Below are positions 12,345 through 26,518 of a stretch of DNA of 64,000 nt, one piece after another; the first letter of the stretch is position 1; the number at the start of each line of letters is the position of its first letter. Origin of the DNA: Lota lota (Eukaryota > Chordata > Actinopteri > Gadiformes > Lotidae); the NCBI GenBank assembly GCA_026745465.1, contig JACYXH010000115.1, positions 675,001 through 739,000 on the forward strand, read 5' to 3'. Both the position numbers and the translations under genes were made by a program. The notes under the pieces were generated by a model that had not been told where the DNA came from, did not search any database, and saw nothing but the letters and a program-made list of their open reading frames with translations.

Positions 12345-15300
12345 ATTTATATAAATGTATTCAGTCATGTTTTTTCATATATTTCAACTGTTATTAATCG
12401 CTCATGTGTTTTCTTTTTGTCTTCATGTGTTTTCATGTCTGGGTCCATTTTAGCGTGTAAAAGTGTCAATTTGACGGAAACATTTGAAACGTTAATTTAA
12501 GTTGAAGGCTAGAGGAAACCATGAATCCCATTGGCTACCATAACGCAAAGGTAGCAGTAGTAACCAAATGGTGTGCGTCACACCAGTATAATCTCGTCGC
12601 TCCACAGTCATCCCTTTCTTTCCAATGGGGCGTTTGAGTTCAAAAATGCAACCCGGCAAAGACAGACAAGAGGGACTTGAGGAAGTGGAACTTGCAGATA
12701 ACAGCCCTACATCTCCTCGTCTGCGTGAAGACCTTTTGTTCTGTGCTCCAGCCCATTCACAGCCAGGGCCTCCCGAATTAGCATAAGGCTAATGGTGCAG
12801 ATAATGAGTCTGAGGGTGGATCCATCACATTCACTGCCTTTATCATGGCCTGCCATGCTGCAGACTGTTAAAGAAACACTTATCAACCAGTCTAAAGACA
12901 TTCAGAGAGGGGTGAGAGGGGAGGTCAATAACTACGTAAATCATCAATCAAGATGCAAATTGTTGTATAGTGGTCAACATTACATGTGACCGGGAGAATT
13001 CTATTTGTTTTCACACCCAGCAGATTCCAAGTATGTCTTCAAAAAAAAAAAGATTTAACATGTGGAGTTTGCCGTAATAATCATTGTCTTTCTGGAATGT
13101 TTTGTGATTATTGCTAAAATGCTCCTTTTTGTTAAAAAAAGTCTTAAATAACTGATTGACCTTATTTGTATTCCTGCTAACAAGCGTGAGTTATGCAATG
13201 CTTTACAAGCTAAAAGTGCTTCTCCTTGGTCAGTTAATGTGCCTGTTACGTTTATGGCAATTTTGTTTGATTTCAGGGCCTCTTTGCCCTTTATATTCTA
13301 CTACAGCCTCACAAAAACAAGTTTTTTCCCCATGTACATTGTTTAAATTTCCAACACACTTTATGGTCACCCGTAATAACCAGATTATTTGTACTTCAAC
13401 ATTAAAACCAGATTTTGACCGAGCAACATTTGCCGTTGGCAGCCAAAGTAAGATGCCTTAAGGTTCCTTCTATTCCAACAGTGATCTTAAAAACAAAAAG
13501 TTAGCGGTATTGGTTCAAATGTACCACAGACTTCATACCGAAAGGAGAATGGGCATGGATCCGGTGCAGCCAGAGGGATGTGAGGCACCATACTTCTTCT
13601 GAATGAACATGGACATGACATGGACCAATCACAACCATGCAAGTGTGCATAAGATGAGTGATCACTAACCACTCATCCTATTTAGCAAAGTTATCAGCAA
13701 GACTCCATGTGTGACCACCAAAGGATTTTTCGGAAGTCTTCCAATCAATCAATTAAAAGTGCAGTTCTTTCCTTGATGCCACTCTGGCCCGTTAACGACA
13801 TGATCAGAGCAATTGAACAGCATGCAGCAAACACATACAAACATTCAGTTTGTAAATGACATGTCCTCTCCAGAGAAGATGACTGGGCCAGCTCAAAGAC
13901 CTGTCAAAGTCTTCTGGCGTCGGTTGTCATTACACTGTATGCTGTTCGATGTTGACAAGGGCATGCATAAGGACCCCTATTCTGACCTATCAAACAGTGT
14001 GATGTCAACACAATCTCATCATGGACCAGTTACACAGACAAGAGATGTACAGGTTAAGCGATAAATAACGCCATATATTGAATGTTAATTAATACAAGAC
14101 ATCACAGACACTACCTTGCAGGAAACCCTACGGCTGGGAAACTAGCACACACTAGTTCAGTACATAGTGCGTGGTGGAACAAGCATTTTTTTCAGTTATA
14201 GGAACATTTAGGCGTATCTGTACACCATCAGGAAAATGTCAGTCCATTTCAGACAAAGATACATTGAGCATTTGCTTGTTACCCTAACAAAGGAGGAGGG
14301 GAAAAAGTCACTACACTTGCGCCGTGGGCCTTTTGATTTCCATGCTAATTGAAATTCCTTGCATGTAAATGGTGGGCAACCCCAACTCTGCACTGAATTA
14401 CTGCCAATGTCCGACTTGTAAACATGTTTAAACAGAACCAGTTTGCATGGGGAGCAAGGGATCCCATGTTCAGTGAGAGAAACTGCTGAGTTTGTAAAGA
14501 ACAAATGGTAAGGTTAGGGCCAAACAGAGCACGGAGGTGATAGGAAAAAATAAAAGCGTTCAGCGAAATTGGCAGTGTGTGGATTTCAGTCGGCACTCTT
14601 TCCATATCTTAAGAGTGCATGCGGCTGGAACAAGCAAATCGAAAAACATTGGACGCTCCTCCAAAAAAAGCCACCAGCTCTGGAGAATAGGCCACATTCT
14701 TCCAGCCATTGAACGTGTTCAAGCAATTGGAAGGAAGGAGCTCCAGACGTGGAAAAGCGAACAAGGAGGCCCCTGGCCAAGCCCTTTAATGTGTGCTCTA
14801 AAGTGAGCAGTTGTTCTCGCTCTGCTTCCAGGGTGGTTAATGAGAACGGGTGGCTCAGTGATGTCATCCCCCCCGGTGCTCTAAACCTCAGGAGACGCCG
14901 TTATCATTTTAATGTAAGGCACTTTAGGAGATGTTGTTATTCAAATAGGTGCAATATCAATAAATAAAGTTTATGATTACTGTTACTGTTTCAGCAAGAA
15001 ATAGGAATAGTAAAGACTTTGATTGCCTGGCTGATGGAAACTGATTAAAAAAGAGACGTTAAGATTGCAGAAAGAAATAAACAAAAAGCCCAAAAAACTC
15101 ACAAAAACACAGCATCATCTAAGACAGTTTGCTTTGGAAAGCTTGCTCTATACTGTGTTATTTGATTTAAACATTTAAGGGTGATGTAAGGATACGATAG
15201 ATCCTCTGTGACCATATTTAAATATGTCTTTCATGGACTAAGGTCAAATGATGTTTCTTCTGCATCTAAGGTCTCTCCAACCTTCTTGACAGCTAGAAAG

Positions 15301-16050
15301 AAAACTCAACAATGTTAGCTCATGGTTTGAGTAATAATGAATTGAGTCAGAAGAAGCCATTATGTAATAAAAAAAGAAAGAAAGCTGAATGTCAGCGAGA
15401 GGGCACTTAACTCCTGGACTGGATTATGAATAGCCCTTTAAATAGACTTGCCTCCTGAGTGAAATAGATATTGGGAGAGTAGTGGTAGTTCCATATGTGA
15501 GGGGAGATTAATTCCACATCTGTGACATGCTAGCTTAATATATTTCGTACCAGAAAATCTACCTTGGCATCCAATTAGATGTGCCCTAATCACCTTAGAG
15601 AGATTTTTATCAGACTTAATACACAAACACAGAAGAGAGGATTTCATCCATGCAACTAAAGCCATGCTTTTAAATTAGTGAGGGTGAGATTACTGTTATT
15701 TGTTCAATGGTGGGTGCAGTGTACAGCAGTTTTCATTTCATAATGACAAATCAAAGAATAATAATAAATGAATCTGTACACCTCTGTATTTGTGCCTGGC
15801 AAAGTGCATTTAAATGCTCTATTATAACTGACAAGAACATCATTTGGAAAACAAAAGAAAAAGGAAAGTAATGGGAGTGCTGACCATTTGTCCTTTAACA
15901 TACAAATAAGTATAACTGCTGTTCCATCAACTGTATTATCTTTTTACTATTCTACTATTACTATGTTGAAATCTGAGTGGGCCGACATTGAGAGTGGTGG
16001 CATCCGAAATCCCTCCCTGTGCCTCATGTTTTAGAAAGGCTTGACCCACA
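12345..16050. other. Intergenic DNA, no gene seen
   Basis: Short poly-A runs (13040, 13130, 15370) and unique-looking AT-rich sequence. Open frames of 60-101 codons overlap on both strands and show no domain I recognise. No RNA gene, CRISPR array or transposon end was found. Confidence 0.5.
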
Positions 16051-16054
16051 AAGG

Positions 16055-16056
<2 letters not shown>

Positions 16057-16112
<56 letters not shown>
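16057..16112. repeat. (CA)28 microsatellite
   Basis: Pure 56-bp CA array. Confidence 0.96.
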
Positions 16113-16116
<4 letters not shown>

Positions 16117-16375
16117 AAACCGGCAGGCTTTCGCTGTGTTCACTTCCAAGTGGCCACCAGCAGAGGTGCCCTACCTGAGGGACTAAGTGAAGGCAGATTG
16201 GAAGCCCAGAGAAGAGATTTCCTTCTCTCAGAACGGTTGTATGGAACACATTACAGAGCAGTTGTAATTCGTACAGATCCCAGAGATACTCAAAAGAACC
16301 GTTCGCTTGATGAGGTCCTTGGATCAAACTCACTCAATAGGCAGACAGGCATGACCAATGGATCAACAGGTGTGG

Positions 16376-16548
16376 ACTGTGTGTGGGTGTGTGTGTGTGT
16401 GTACTGCTGCACAGTTCTGAGAACCACGCACAAACATGCAGAACACACACAAACATGGATACCAGACAGAAGCACACATATCACACAGCAAGATGCATAC
16501 CACACACAGACATGCACACCACACACAAACATTTATACAAACACACAC
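16376..16548. repeat. (GT)n followed by interrupted CACA-rich repeat
   Basis: A short GT array (about 16376-16402) is followed by a decayed run of units such as CACACAAACATG. The repeat reads through in several frames and accounts for the overlapping 60-140 codon frames on both strands. Confidence 0.85.
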
Positions 16549-16549
16549 A

Positions 16550-19500
16550 TCAAACCGAAAAACTATTTATAATAAATTATATATTAATTGTATTGTTTTG
16601 ACTGGTAGAGCGATTGGATGAACAATTACACTTAAAAAAGGCTGCTGGTTAAAATTCCTCCTGAACAAATTCATTACAAAAATATTGTTAGGCCCACCAA
16701 ATCCTATCTAGCTAAATACATCACATCTTAATAAGAAATGTCAGGAGTGAAATTTCCTGTTCTCCCTGCTATCGTTTACGGTTGAGTTCCATCACCAACG
16801 ACCATCCTGACTCACTCTCTGTCTCAGGTCCTTTCACGGATGGCTAAGACAGACATTGAATTGCTTGGCAATTAGACCTATATCTCGTAGCGCCACCGGT
16901 CTCCGACAGCTGCACCTCGTTGTGTGGCCCCGGGGACATGTCAGGGCCAGCTGACGCCGTCGTTTTTCAAAGCGACTTAATTGGTGCAATTAGCCACATT
17001 GTACTACCTACTGTCGTTTAGCCCCTAATTATATTACTTATAAACACCCTTTTTAAGGAAGATAGAGGTACTTTAGAGCATCTATCTATCTCTTTCTCCG
17101 TCTCTCTCTCTCTTACCGCGCCAGCGAAGGAGCCCGTAGCAGCTGTTGAACAGACTGCTGCTTTGGATGAGGAGGGAATGCAGCCAAACTCCTCCAAGTT
17201 ATGATGGCAGTGATGGGATTTATTGTCTGCCTAAATAAACAGCCCGCTCTGTAATGTGGCTTTGTAGAATCCACAGTCGAACACCAGGCCCACCAAGCCT
17301 TTGTAAGCCCTTGTGATATAGCCATAACAACACTATAGTATTGCATTTAAAACTTTATATTTTTGTTTGTTGCTCTGTGGATAAGTTTGCCTGTCCTTCT
17401 GGGCAGCTTCTGCATTTTCTATGGGTAATCAATAATCCTTTCGGTGGTGTCCTTAGAGGTGAAGGGTATCAAGGGGCAAACAGGAGACAACATGTCCTTT
17501 TAATGTTGAACCAATCCTTTCTCAATATGTTTCAATATAGTATTGCTATGGTATCACCTCATGTGATACAGAAAGCCATTTTAAAGAACAGTGGGTCTGA
17601 CTGTCGAAATGTTTGACTTCACAATGGTGAAGATCCAATACACCGTCTTACGCACTTGTCATATTTTAAAACAATTCAACAACAGCACTCTAATGGCCCT
17701 AAAAGGCTGTCATACAAGATTCCCGTACGTCCAGGTTTTCTAAAAGTCCAGGTTTCCCAAGGCTTTAGCCACACTTGTTCTTTCATCCCCGGCGAATTGT
17801 CCCCATGTTGATGAAATTACACTCAGTCAGTCTGGGATGATTTCTGCTCTTTAGTTCTTTCGTCCATTGCAAGGCTAATTGCCTGAAAATGTGCAGAGTC
17901 AGTAGCAAGGCTTGAAAAAGTCATATCTTAAGAAGAGATTGAAGATGTCTGATACACTTGCCAGGACTTCAAAGCACCTTCTAGAGGGAAAACAATACTG
18001 GGCTAACGGCCAATCGAAGACAGGTCTTTAGCTAATCATTACGAGTGAGCAATTTAGGTCACAATCCCCCTTCCATCTAAAGGGGGGGGTCGAGATGGCT
18101 TGCTAGAGGAGGGCAGGGAGGCCTTGTTGGTACAATCTAGTGAGACAAGACCCCTGCTAGAATTTCCCTCCTAATCAGGTCCTGCAATCTTCTCTGAACT
18201 CTTGGTACCAACAAGCACGGACCCACTCTCTCCCTCACATAAAGGGCGCCGAGCAACCTATAAAATGCAGCCAGTGAGGATCCCCAGAATATTCCCTCCA
18301 TCAGTGGAAGAAATTACCTTGTTTTGGGACATTTTCATTTTTTGAGATACTAGGTTATTTGATGCAGGTTTCTGAGAAACCATGTTGAACCCTTAGCTAT
18401 TACTCCTAGTAGAATATAAGAGGAATGGCATTGAAGCAATTGTTGAGCTTTGATTCATTTATGGTTTACCTTTTAAGTTTGCAATTATAGGGCTTTTACA
18501 TCGCGACAACCCAAACCAATGACCGCTGTTATTTTGGGAGCATTGGAATGTATGTTATTATGCTGGTATAAATGTTTTTTGGTCATTGATTAGTTATTAT
18601 TTGAGAAATAATCGGTCATTATTGTCTACCGAGCAGCTTTAAGGGACAAAGAAGTAAAAATATAAATACTCAGCATTCATTACACTACTGTTAATGGGGT
18701 CTAATTATCTCACTGATCTTTTTTTGTCAATAATGATGTAGAATTATAAATTGAGCTAGAACTGATTCTCCAATAGAAAATGATACTGAGTGAAAAGTGT
18801 ATTTGTTCAAAGATCCCATAAAACAGATGGTGTGACTGATCAAATTATTCAATAGGGTATTATTAAACCGATTAAATTACCTTCAAAACAAAGCCCATCT
18901 GAACCAGCATTGTATTGTTAAATCATTTGTGTTTGTGTGTGTGTATTTATTCTTTGCAAACATTGCAAGTTTGCAAATAAAGACAACAAAAATGAGTGTT
19001 TTAAACATTTTCCTCTCTAAGACTCCATAAAGCAGCCTGTTTCCATTGCCTTGCCTGTGTTTTGGGACTTAAGGTAGTGAGTTATTAGAGATTTACTTTG
19101 GATTCCAAAGCAAGCATTTCTCAGGGCGTTGAGTCAATTTTGGCTCTTCACACCATGTCAATTGTTTTTCTGGCACATACGATGAAGTCTGTTTTTTTTT
19201 TTTAAATCTGCTGCCTCTCTCTGAATTGTTCAACGTGCGAAATCATAGCTGACACATTAGGCCGTTGTCAACGATGTGCTTTGCCTGTCACTGCCAATCA
19301 ATGAATCAAGTCCACAAAGAAAGAGCTTGTTTCACGTAGCTTTTTTCACCTGCCATGTCTATTTCATGGCTTGTCGAGGCTTGAAATCAGCAAGTACACC
19401 GGAAATTGTCGGAAAACTTCCAGTAAGCAGTGATCTCATACTCTCATTTGACACTTTGCTTTTAAGAATCGTCATTTGGTTAAAAAGCACCACAGGTACT

Positions 19501-22490
19501 TTGTATTGTGGTGCCGCCAACGAGCAGGAGGCCCCCGTGCGGTAACACTGTTGACACATCACACTGACTTACATGCTGGAGACAGGGGACCCTTCGCCCT
19601 GTCATCGAATGGTTTCACGGCTTTAAGGGCTTGGTGAGGCGGCCATGCTTACCATCAAATAAGCTGCTTTTGGCAGAGCCGAGCAAGCAGAGTAAAAATA
19701 ACCTCGCGAAATAACCTCTCTTCTCCGGGTCTATGTGGAAAGTAACAGGAAGCGTTTACCTTGTGCAGGGAGACTGTCGTCATGGGAATGGGAACAGGGG
19801 GAATGTGTGTCAGGGGTTCCCTTCCTGCTGCCGGGGGCCAACCCTGGGCCTTACAATCCTAGAGATAAGAACTGTAATCAACTGTACTTTTATTTGCTGC
19901 AGACTACCGGCCTAGCATTTAAGAAAGGGATCCCTGCAATTCATGAACTTTAAGGAGCTTGTGTATGGCTGTCCTTTGCCTAACTCAACATTAGCAAGAT
20001 GAAGAGGGAAGGAACGGAAGCTTTTTTTGTTGTTGGTGGTGGTGGTGTTGAGGGGAGGGGGGATAGGGGGTGTTCCTGGAAAATGTGCCACAGGGAGAGC
20101 CGGGATCTGGTTTACATTACACTCGTCTACCATGATTCGCCTTGGTTTCGCGGGAGCCAGAGGAAGACGACGATACAAATGGCAATATCCGATTCCAAAA
20201 CAACACTGGGCCTACCAAAGGCCACACCTCTGTGCTGGTTCCATGGTTAGTTCACCATTATCTCATGAGTTTACGTTTTTGCCGCACAAGTACACAGCAT
20301 TAGGAGCCACATTGGATGAGTCAGAAGATGGCATGGATGGTAACCATAAACAGAAAGGGACTGTTTTGGTCTGATGCATTGTTTTCCTACATCAATGGCT
20401 TTTAATAATGGCCCACAATACTTTGCTCGTACTAGTGGTGTAAGTGTGTGTGTGGGTTCATTCCTTGTAATTCGACAAAGATGTATCCCATTCATTCGCA
20501 AATGGAAATAATGGCAGCCACAATTAAGCTACATCATGTTAAGTGATGTCATTATGTAAAATATGACATGCCAATGAATGGCAAACCAATAACTTCTGAG
20601 CTATGGTTGTCATTGGACCATTTTCATGTTAGAGCCATAGCACGGTGGGTAATCACATTTGTAGCTCATAGCCTGTTCGAGCATCAGCAACAATGCCAGT
20701 CAATATATTGTTTAGCCTGCTTCACCAGTTGTCTAAAGATGAACTGGCGTCTTCAAAACAAAACATGCTTAACGTTATGAGCAACTTTGCATTGAGTGTT
20801 TATCATCTCCATTGATCTCTAAGGTCCATTTATCGATATGGATTGATATGGTGACTGTTTACAGACGTATTACATTCGATTTTACCATCACCAACCAACA
20901 TATGTCAGACCAGTAGATCTTCAAGGTTGGTTAACCTCTTCCTTTCTTTTCACAAGAGGTTACGAAAACCTGAGCGAAGCACATTAAACATTAGAGTCAG
21001 TACAGAGACAACAGCTAGACTAATATAAAGATTAGATGCAGGCTAAGGCCATTACATCCAAACACCCACACTAACACCTACCACAGAATCGGACAACCCT
21101 CAGGCATGTTCCTGGTCTCAGTGCTCTGGAGCCCCAAGAGCTACACACATTGTGAACTAAATATCATTCATACCAACACACACTGACCCAGGAGAATATC
21201 CAACTACCTCTCTCTTCAACCGCCTCTATGGCAGAATATTCCTACAGTCCTTTTTGTGGTGTTGCTTATTGTTGAATTGTTTCACTGTTCTTTTCTGTGT
21301 GGAAGTCCAATGTTGTCTAGTGACGAACTACAGGAGAATCCAGTGGTGGGGTTATTTGACTCTTGACTCTAAGAGTCAAAGAACTCTAACCCCTACTTGC
21401 TTATTAATGGCATTTATTAAAAAAATAAAAGAAACACTAAGTTGCTTTGGGTAAAGGAGTCTGATAAACATGAAATATAAATATGGCCATAGTATTGCTT
21501 TTCAGGGATTAATAAGATTAGTTCCAGGTTCACTTTCACGTTGAGGAACACACAGGATTAACCACTCGTCCACCACATAAATGTTTAACCCTTGCTAGAC
21601 ATGGAGATTACCCGTTGCCATATAACCTTTTTGTAACCTTTGCAGGTAGAAAGAAACTCCAGAGTTCCCCAGAGAAAACTGCATGGAAACACAGGGACAA
21701 AAAGCGTAGTTCTGCGCTGGCGGGGCTGGGGGCCAGAAATTAAGCCCAGGTCTCCAACGTTAAGCAAGTTCTACTAGTAGCCCGGTACTGCTACCTCCAG
21801 TTAACATCATAGTTAGCCCTTAAGAAAACCTATATGTCACTGTGTCATAGCAGAGTTGTACCATAAATATTTAGCTCTTTCCCTGATGGTGGAAGAGAAA
21901 TGGCCTAAATGGTAATCTTCAAACAGGGGTTTGACTGTGTGCCACTCTCTCTCCTCCAGCCCCCCAACATAAACCTCCTACTCTGTGCTAATATACTTAA
22001 ATTAAATGGCATTTTAAAATGTGATACTTGGCCTATCCCCAGTGGAGCGCATTACACCAACAAGCAGAACAAATGTGAACTTCTACTGACCAGGGGTAAA
22101 TGGCAATGACTGTCCCATGTGTAGAATGGAAAAACTGGATTTACTTTTACAATGAGACTGTCTGTTGCCAGCCTAAGTCTCGTGTTTTAGTGACTGGAGA
22201 TGGAAGTCTAGAGCTTAAGCACATGTCTTCTAGGAGGAAAAAGCCAATCACAAGCTCAGCAGTGATTTCTTGTGTAATAACCATGCAGAAATAAGTGGGA
22301 TTGTTTTGAATGTACAGCCCTGCTCTGGGGGTTATGCGGTCACAGGATGCCATGTCGTTAAAACAACTTATTTATCCTCTAAGAGCCTTCACTATAAGTT
22401 TCATTTGAATGTTTAACGGCACCTTTTTGAATGCATTTGGATCGCATCAAGCAACATAAATTATTAAGGGATAATCCTGTCGTTGACATT
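16550..22490. other. Intergenic DNA, possible conserved noncoding element
   Basis: No gene seen over about 6 kb. The part at 16860-17035 is less AT-rich and carries paired TAAT/ATTA-type homeodomain cores (ACTTAATTGGTGCAATTAGC and CTAATTATATTA), a composition often seen in conserved regulatory DNA. Conservation itself cannot be judged from one sequence. A small TG array lies at about 18927-18943 and a T11 run near 19192. Confidence 0.35.
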
Positions 22491-22491
22491 G

Positions 22492-22848
22492 CTGTACTAC
22501 AGTGGTTCCCACACAAATTGTACTTTTGTGCATCTGCTTCCACACAAATTGTTTTTACCCAATCAACATCTGCCGGTAGCATCAATGTCCCGGTGAACGT
22601 AATAGCATCACTCAACAACACACTAAGTGATTAGCAGTAATTTGCTCGTGGCTAGGAATCATACGGCAGTCAGTTTGTATGTACAGGACATCTATGAGAC
22701 CTAAGACCTAACCCTTACCAAAAATAAATGCTAAAATGGATAATCAAATATCTATAGCTTATGTCAGCAATCTCTTGTGACCCCATACGCATATCAGGGG
22801 ACCCCAAGTGGGGTCCCGACCCCAAGATTGGAAACCACTGCTGTACTG
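22492..22848. mobile_element. hAT-like MITE with 8-bp target-site duplications
   Basis: Element body 22500-22840 (341 bp). The left end reads CAGTGGTTCCCA. The right end, reverse-complemented, reads CAGTGGTTTCCA. Flanking 8-mers are CTGTACTA (22492-22499) and CTGTACTG (22841-22848), seven of eight identical. CAGNG-type ends plus 8-bp duplications are the hallmark of hAT transposons. There is no transposase, so it is non-autonomous. The right end includes the GGGGTCCCGACCCC motif seen in many vertebrate repeats of this type. Confidence 0.75.
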
Positions 22849-22849
22849 T

Positions 22850-24385
22850 AAATGAGTTGGGTTGGAACAGAGCTCGTTTTTAGCCCTGAGTGATGTTTGA
22901 AGTGTCTGGTGACCGTGTGGTCTGCCGCATGTGTTTGAACCCAGAACACTGAGGTCAGGAGCAGCTCACCAGGGACCCAACACACACACACAGGGAGGAA
23001 GTGGTCCTCGGCCAAAACAAGCAACTGAAATTTCCAGTTAATTCAACAGTCAGCTTAGATCCCCTCGACATACAGCCTCTCCTTAAAATGTAATCTAATG
23101 AAAACATCATCTACGCTAAGTGAAAGAAAAGGATATTTATTACGAATATTTGATAATCGGAGGAGGTTTTCACTTTTTTTTTTTATCATAATAAGAAGAA
23201 AATGTTGTCTTGTCGTTAATTAATAGGCATGACATGTAAGATATGTGTTTAGTGGTCAGAAGTGCTTGTTTAAGTTTTCATTTGAGGAAATAATTTCATA
23301 CCGTGTGCATTGAAGCAAAGAACTTGTATTAAGTTGTCAAATCTTCCTGTTTCAATTTTGTTTCCACTTCGATACTCATTTGTTAAACCACACAATACAA
23401 GTATAAAGTGAAAAAAATGAGAAAAAACAAATCTCAGTGTTATTCGTTGCAGAAGGGAACAGGAACGGGTAAGGAAAAAAGAGAAAGGAGGGGAAAAAAG
23501 GAGAAATATAGAACATCTTCAATGATTATATCATTAAACCCTATATCACCGCAGGCACATGAGAGCCAGCTCACTCTCTCCTGACTCCTTCAAAGCATCT
23601 AATCTCTCCAGATAGCTTCTACATTTAACACTTCTTCTACTTTCAAGGTGTTTTTTCTAATGCAGTGCCTTGGCGGGTAATAGCACCTATCCATCACCAT
23701 GGATACCCACAGGTGGAATTCTGATGGAATATCTGTTTGTTTGTTTTTTATGGACTCTGTGGCCCATTCATTTTTAATGTAGACCGCTTGATTTCGTTCG
23801 CCAAGGAATTATAATACAACTGACTTAATATTTTTTATGTTTAGCTTTTTTAATCTGTTGTTTTGCTTGCTTTGTTTTCCGATGCCATTTTCCCAGAAAT
23901 GAACCTCATTTCTTCATACTGTATTTCTGAATTGTAAAAAAACATAATGAATGTGGGTTTCTGTGCTTGACAATCCCTTCCACCGTTTGGTGGCGTTCAA
24001 ACAGAAGACGTTAATGTGAAGCAGGTAAACAGCATGGAGGTTGGGCTGAGACACAGCTATCGTCATCTGGAACAGTTGAAAGTCCAGCCTCACTATGACA
24101 CAGGTGCCGCAATCTCTGTGTTTATTTTCATTGGATTAAATTGAGTATGGACGCAGACACAGACCCCGAAATGACCACAAGTGGAAAAACGTGAAACAGA
24201 GATTGTCATCGTCACTACTCGAACTCAATATTTACAAGCTGAGCTCCAGATCGTTTTTTGTTTAATGTTTTCTTTACTGTAGAACGAGAGGTTCAAACTG
24301 TGTATCTTCAAACAGGATAGGAAGGGAAATCAGACTATACTATTGGTTCTGAATTGTGTTTTGGTTGATTGTTGTTTGTATCATG

Positions 24386-24390
<5 letters not shown>
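22850..24390. other. Intergenic DNA, no gene seen
   Basis: AT-rich, with a T10 run at about 23175 and a purine-rich patch at 23450-23510. Nothing supportable. Confidence 0.5.

Positions 24391-24422
<32 letters not shown>
24391..24422. repeat. (AC)n microsatellite with TATATA edge
   Basis: About 15 AC units bordered by ATATATA on the left and ATATG on the right. Confidence 0.93.
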
Positions 24423-24425
<3 letters not shown>

Positions 24426-24465
24426 GTAACTCAAACATCAACCTTTTTTAGATGTGGAAAAAACA

Positions 24466-24490
24466 CAACGGTAAACCCTTTTTACCGTTG
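24466..24490. repeat. 10-bp perfect hairpin
   Basis: CAACGGTAAA (24466-24475) and its exact complement TTTACCGTTG (24481-24490), with a 5-nt loop. It lies near the start of an 88-codon plus-strand open frame (24452-24718) that I do not recognise and do not call as a gene. Confidence 0.65.
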
Positions 24491-24834
24491 GCCTCCATTC
24501 CCTATTCATTGACCTACGGAGGACTCCTTATCGGTAACATCAGTGAAAGCAGTATTCTGTATACTAGCGCCTTCCCTCCAAAAGTCCCAGTGGAACCTCC
24601 TATGTCACTGCTGAGCTTGGATGAAGCGGTGCCATCAGCCAAGTCTCCATCCATCAAATGCCTCGACAACATCAACACTGGGGCCCCCTCTCTGTCCCCC
24701 CCCCCTCCCTGGGATTAAAATGAGGTATCATCGGAATGGAAGACCTCTTTTTTTCCACAGAGGGGGCAAGCTTTAGATTGACTTTTAAGGCCTCCAGTAA
24801 GGAAACAAGGATGGAGAAGAGTTTGGTGGTAGGT

Positions 24835-24876
<42 letters not shown>
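24835..24876. repeat. Poly-G tract of 42
   Basis: Uninterrupted G run. Expected to be length-polymorphic and difficult for sequencing, and able to form G-quadruplex structures on the plus strand. Confidence 0.9.
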
Positions 24877-24879
24877 CTG

Positions 24880-26515
24880 TAAGATCATTACGTGACTGAG
24901 AGAATGAAGTTAGACTGCAGGAAACTCTGTGGCTGTCGTTCACGCTATGAGTCAACGAACGACAACAAGAACGGACTTCTCTCTGCTGGATCAAAAGCGA
25001 GACCCACTGCTGAGTTATAGTATGTGACCCGGTAAGCCGTACAGAGAGAGCACCAGGTTGGCTGGTGAAAAGAATACAATCTAGTGCAGAGTCCGCGGAA
25101 TTGCCACAATAAGTATTCCCCCCCAAAAAATGCATTCAGTAACACACTAATGAGTCACCTTTTCTGTTTCATTCTATCACTGTGTTTGAAGACTGAAAAG
25201 GGGAATAATGAATTGATGGACAATATACAAAGAGAAATGTTAATTAAAAATGTTAATTAAAACTTTTTTACACATAAAACGTTGGGAACCTCTGCTCTGG
25301 TGTGTCTTTTGTTTTCAAGGTAGAACGATATATACAAGGCCTGCAGGGCAAGGGTGGGCGTCATGAAAGAGGTCCGTGTGCTCTCCACCTCCTTCCCCAT
25401 TGTGAAAGTTCCGGATTTAAGTGAAGTGCCGTGTCCTTTTCTTCCTGTATTCTGTTATCTGGGAGGAAAGGAAGCCCGCCCCCTTCCCCCGCCCTGATAT
25501 GGCTCAGCAAACTAGGCTCCCAGCTGGGATAGTAGGGGGCACAACGCAGATAACGGGAAGACCAAGGATGTGTGCACTTTGAAGGAAGTTTATGATTCAT
25601 CCGAGGGAGTTGACAGACTATTACAAAGCATATGACAGAGCGACCTCCCTGCAACACTTTGTGTAGCACACAATATAATGTTGATTAAAGAGTTTCCTGT
25701 AGGAAATCAAAAACACAGTCAACCCAATGTTGAGATGAAGGTGATGACGTTTTACTGTGAAAGGTTACCGGACAGGAAGTGCTGCTCATGGTGACATTTT
25801 ATTGCTGATTGAACGTTTGACAGTGTGCAGGCACACCCCAGGTTCTTAATGTCCCAAACTGAATCTGCACCACTCCCAGTGGGAAAAGACCCCCTTATCT
25901 TGGTGTGTTTTGGCTGCCATTTTCTCTGCAAGAGAGATGTATCTTTAGCTGAAATGTTTATCTACTTTTGCAATTACATGATATTGAATGAATTTTCTGA
26001 AAAGCGTTTATGATGTAAGCTAGAAGATAGGAAATAGAAGACAAATTATAACGAATGAAAATGAATGTAATAATACACCAGATATCTTCAGTTATATAAA
26101 TTAGGTAAAGTACATTCAATCCTGTTTTTGAAACTGAGGATACCATAATTATATTCACTATTTCCAAGGTATTTGTAGGACACCAGCTTGGTGATTAACT
26201 TCTAGGTACACTCCCAGTGATAAGGTGCATTGTTAAGAGAACACCACTGTGCACATTATGCGAATCCCCCTTCCATCTCCTACGGCTTCGGCCCCTGCAT
26301 CTCATGTTGGGTACCCTGGGTGGGGTGACTGCCCATAGCCACCCAAGTCGGTATAATATGGTTGATATGCAACAGATACAGCTGTCCCAACAAGAGGATC
26401 AAAAAACTGTAGCACTTGTTTTTTATCCATTGCAACCATTTTTTTCCCAGGGTGGGCTTAAGCTCTGTTTAATCATCACAGCCAGACATCGGGTCTTACT
26501 TTGTGCCTGCGCAGT
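24880..26515. other. Intergenic DNA, no gene seen
   Basis: Mixed composition. A minus-strand open frame at 25361-25669 (102 codons) shows no recognisable domain. Confidence 0.5.
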
Positions 26516-26518
26516 ATA

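Noticed and set aside
24452..24718. 88-codon plus-strand frame, Pro/Ser rich
   Set aside because: No family resemblance. It starts at a hairpin and ends in a poly-C/Pro stretch; no acceptor or donor supports it.
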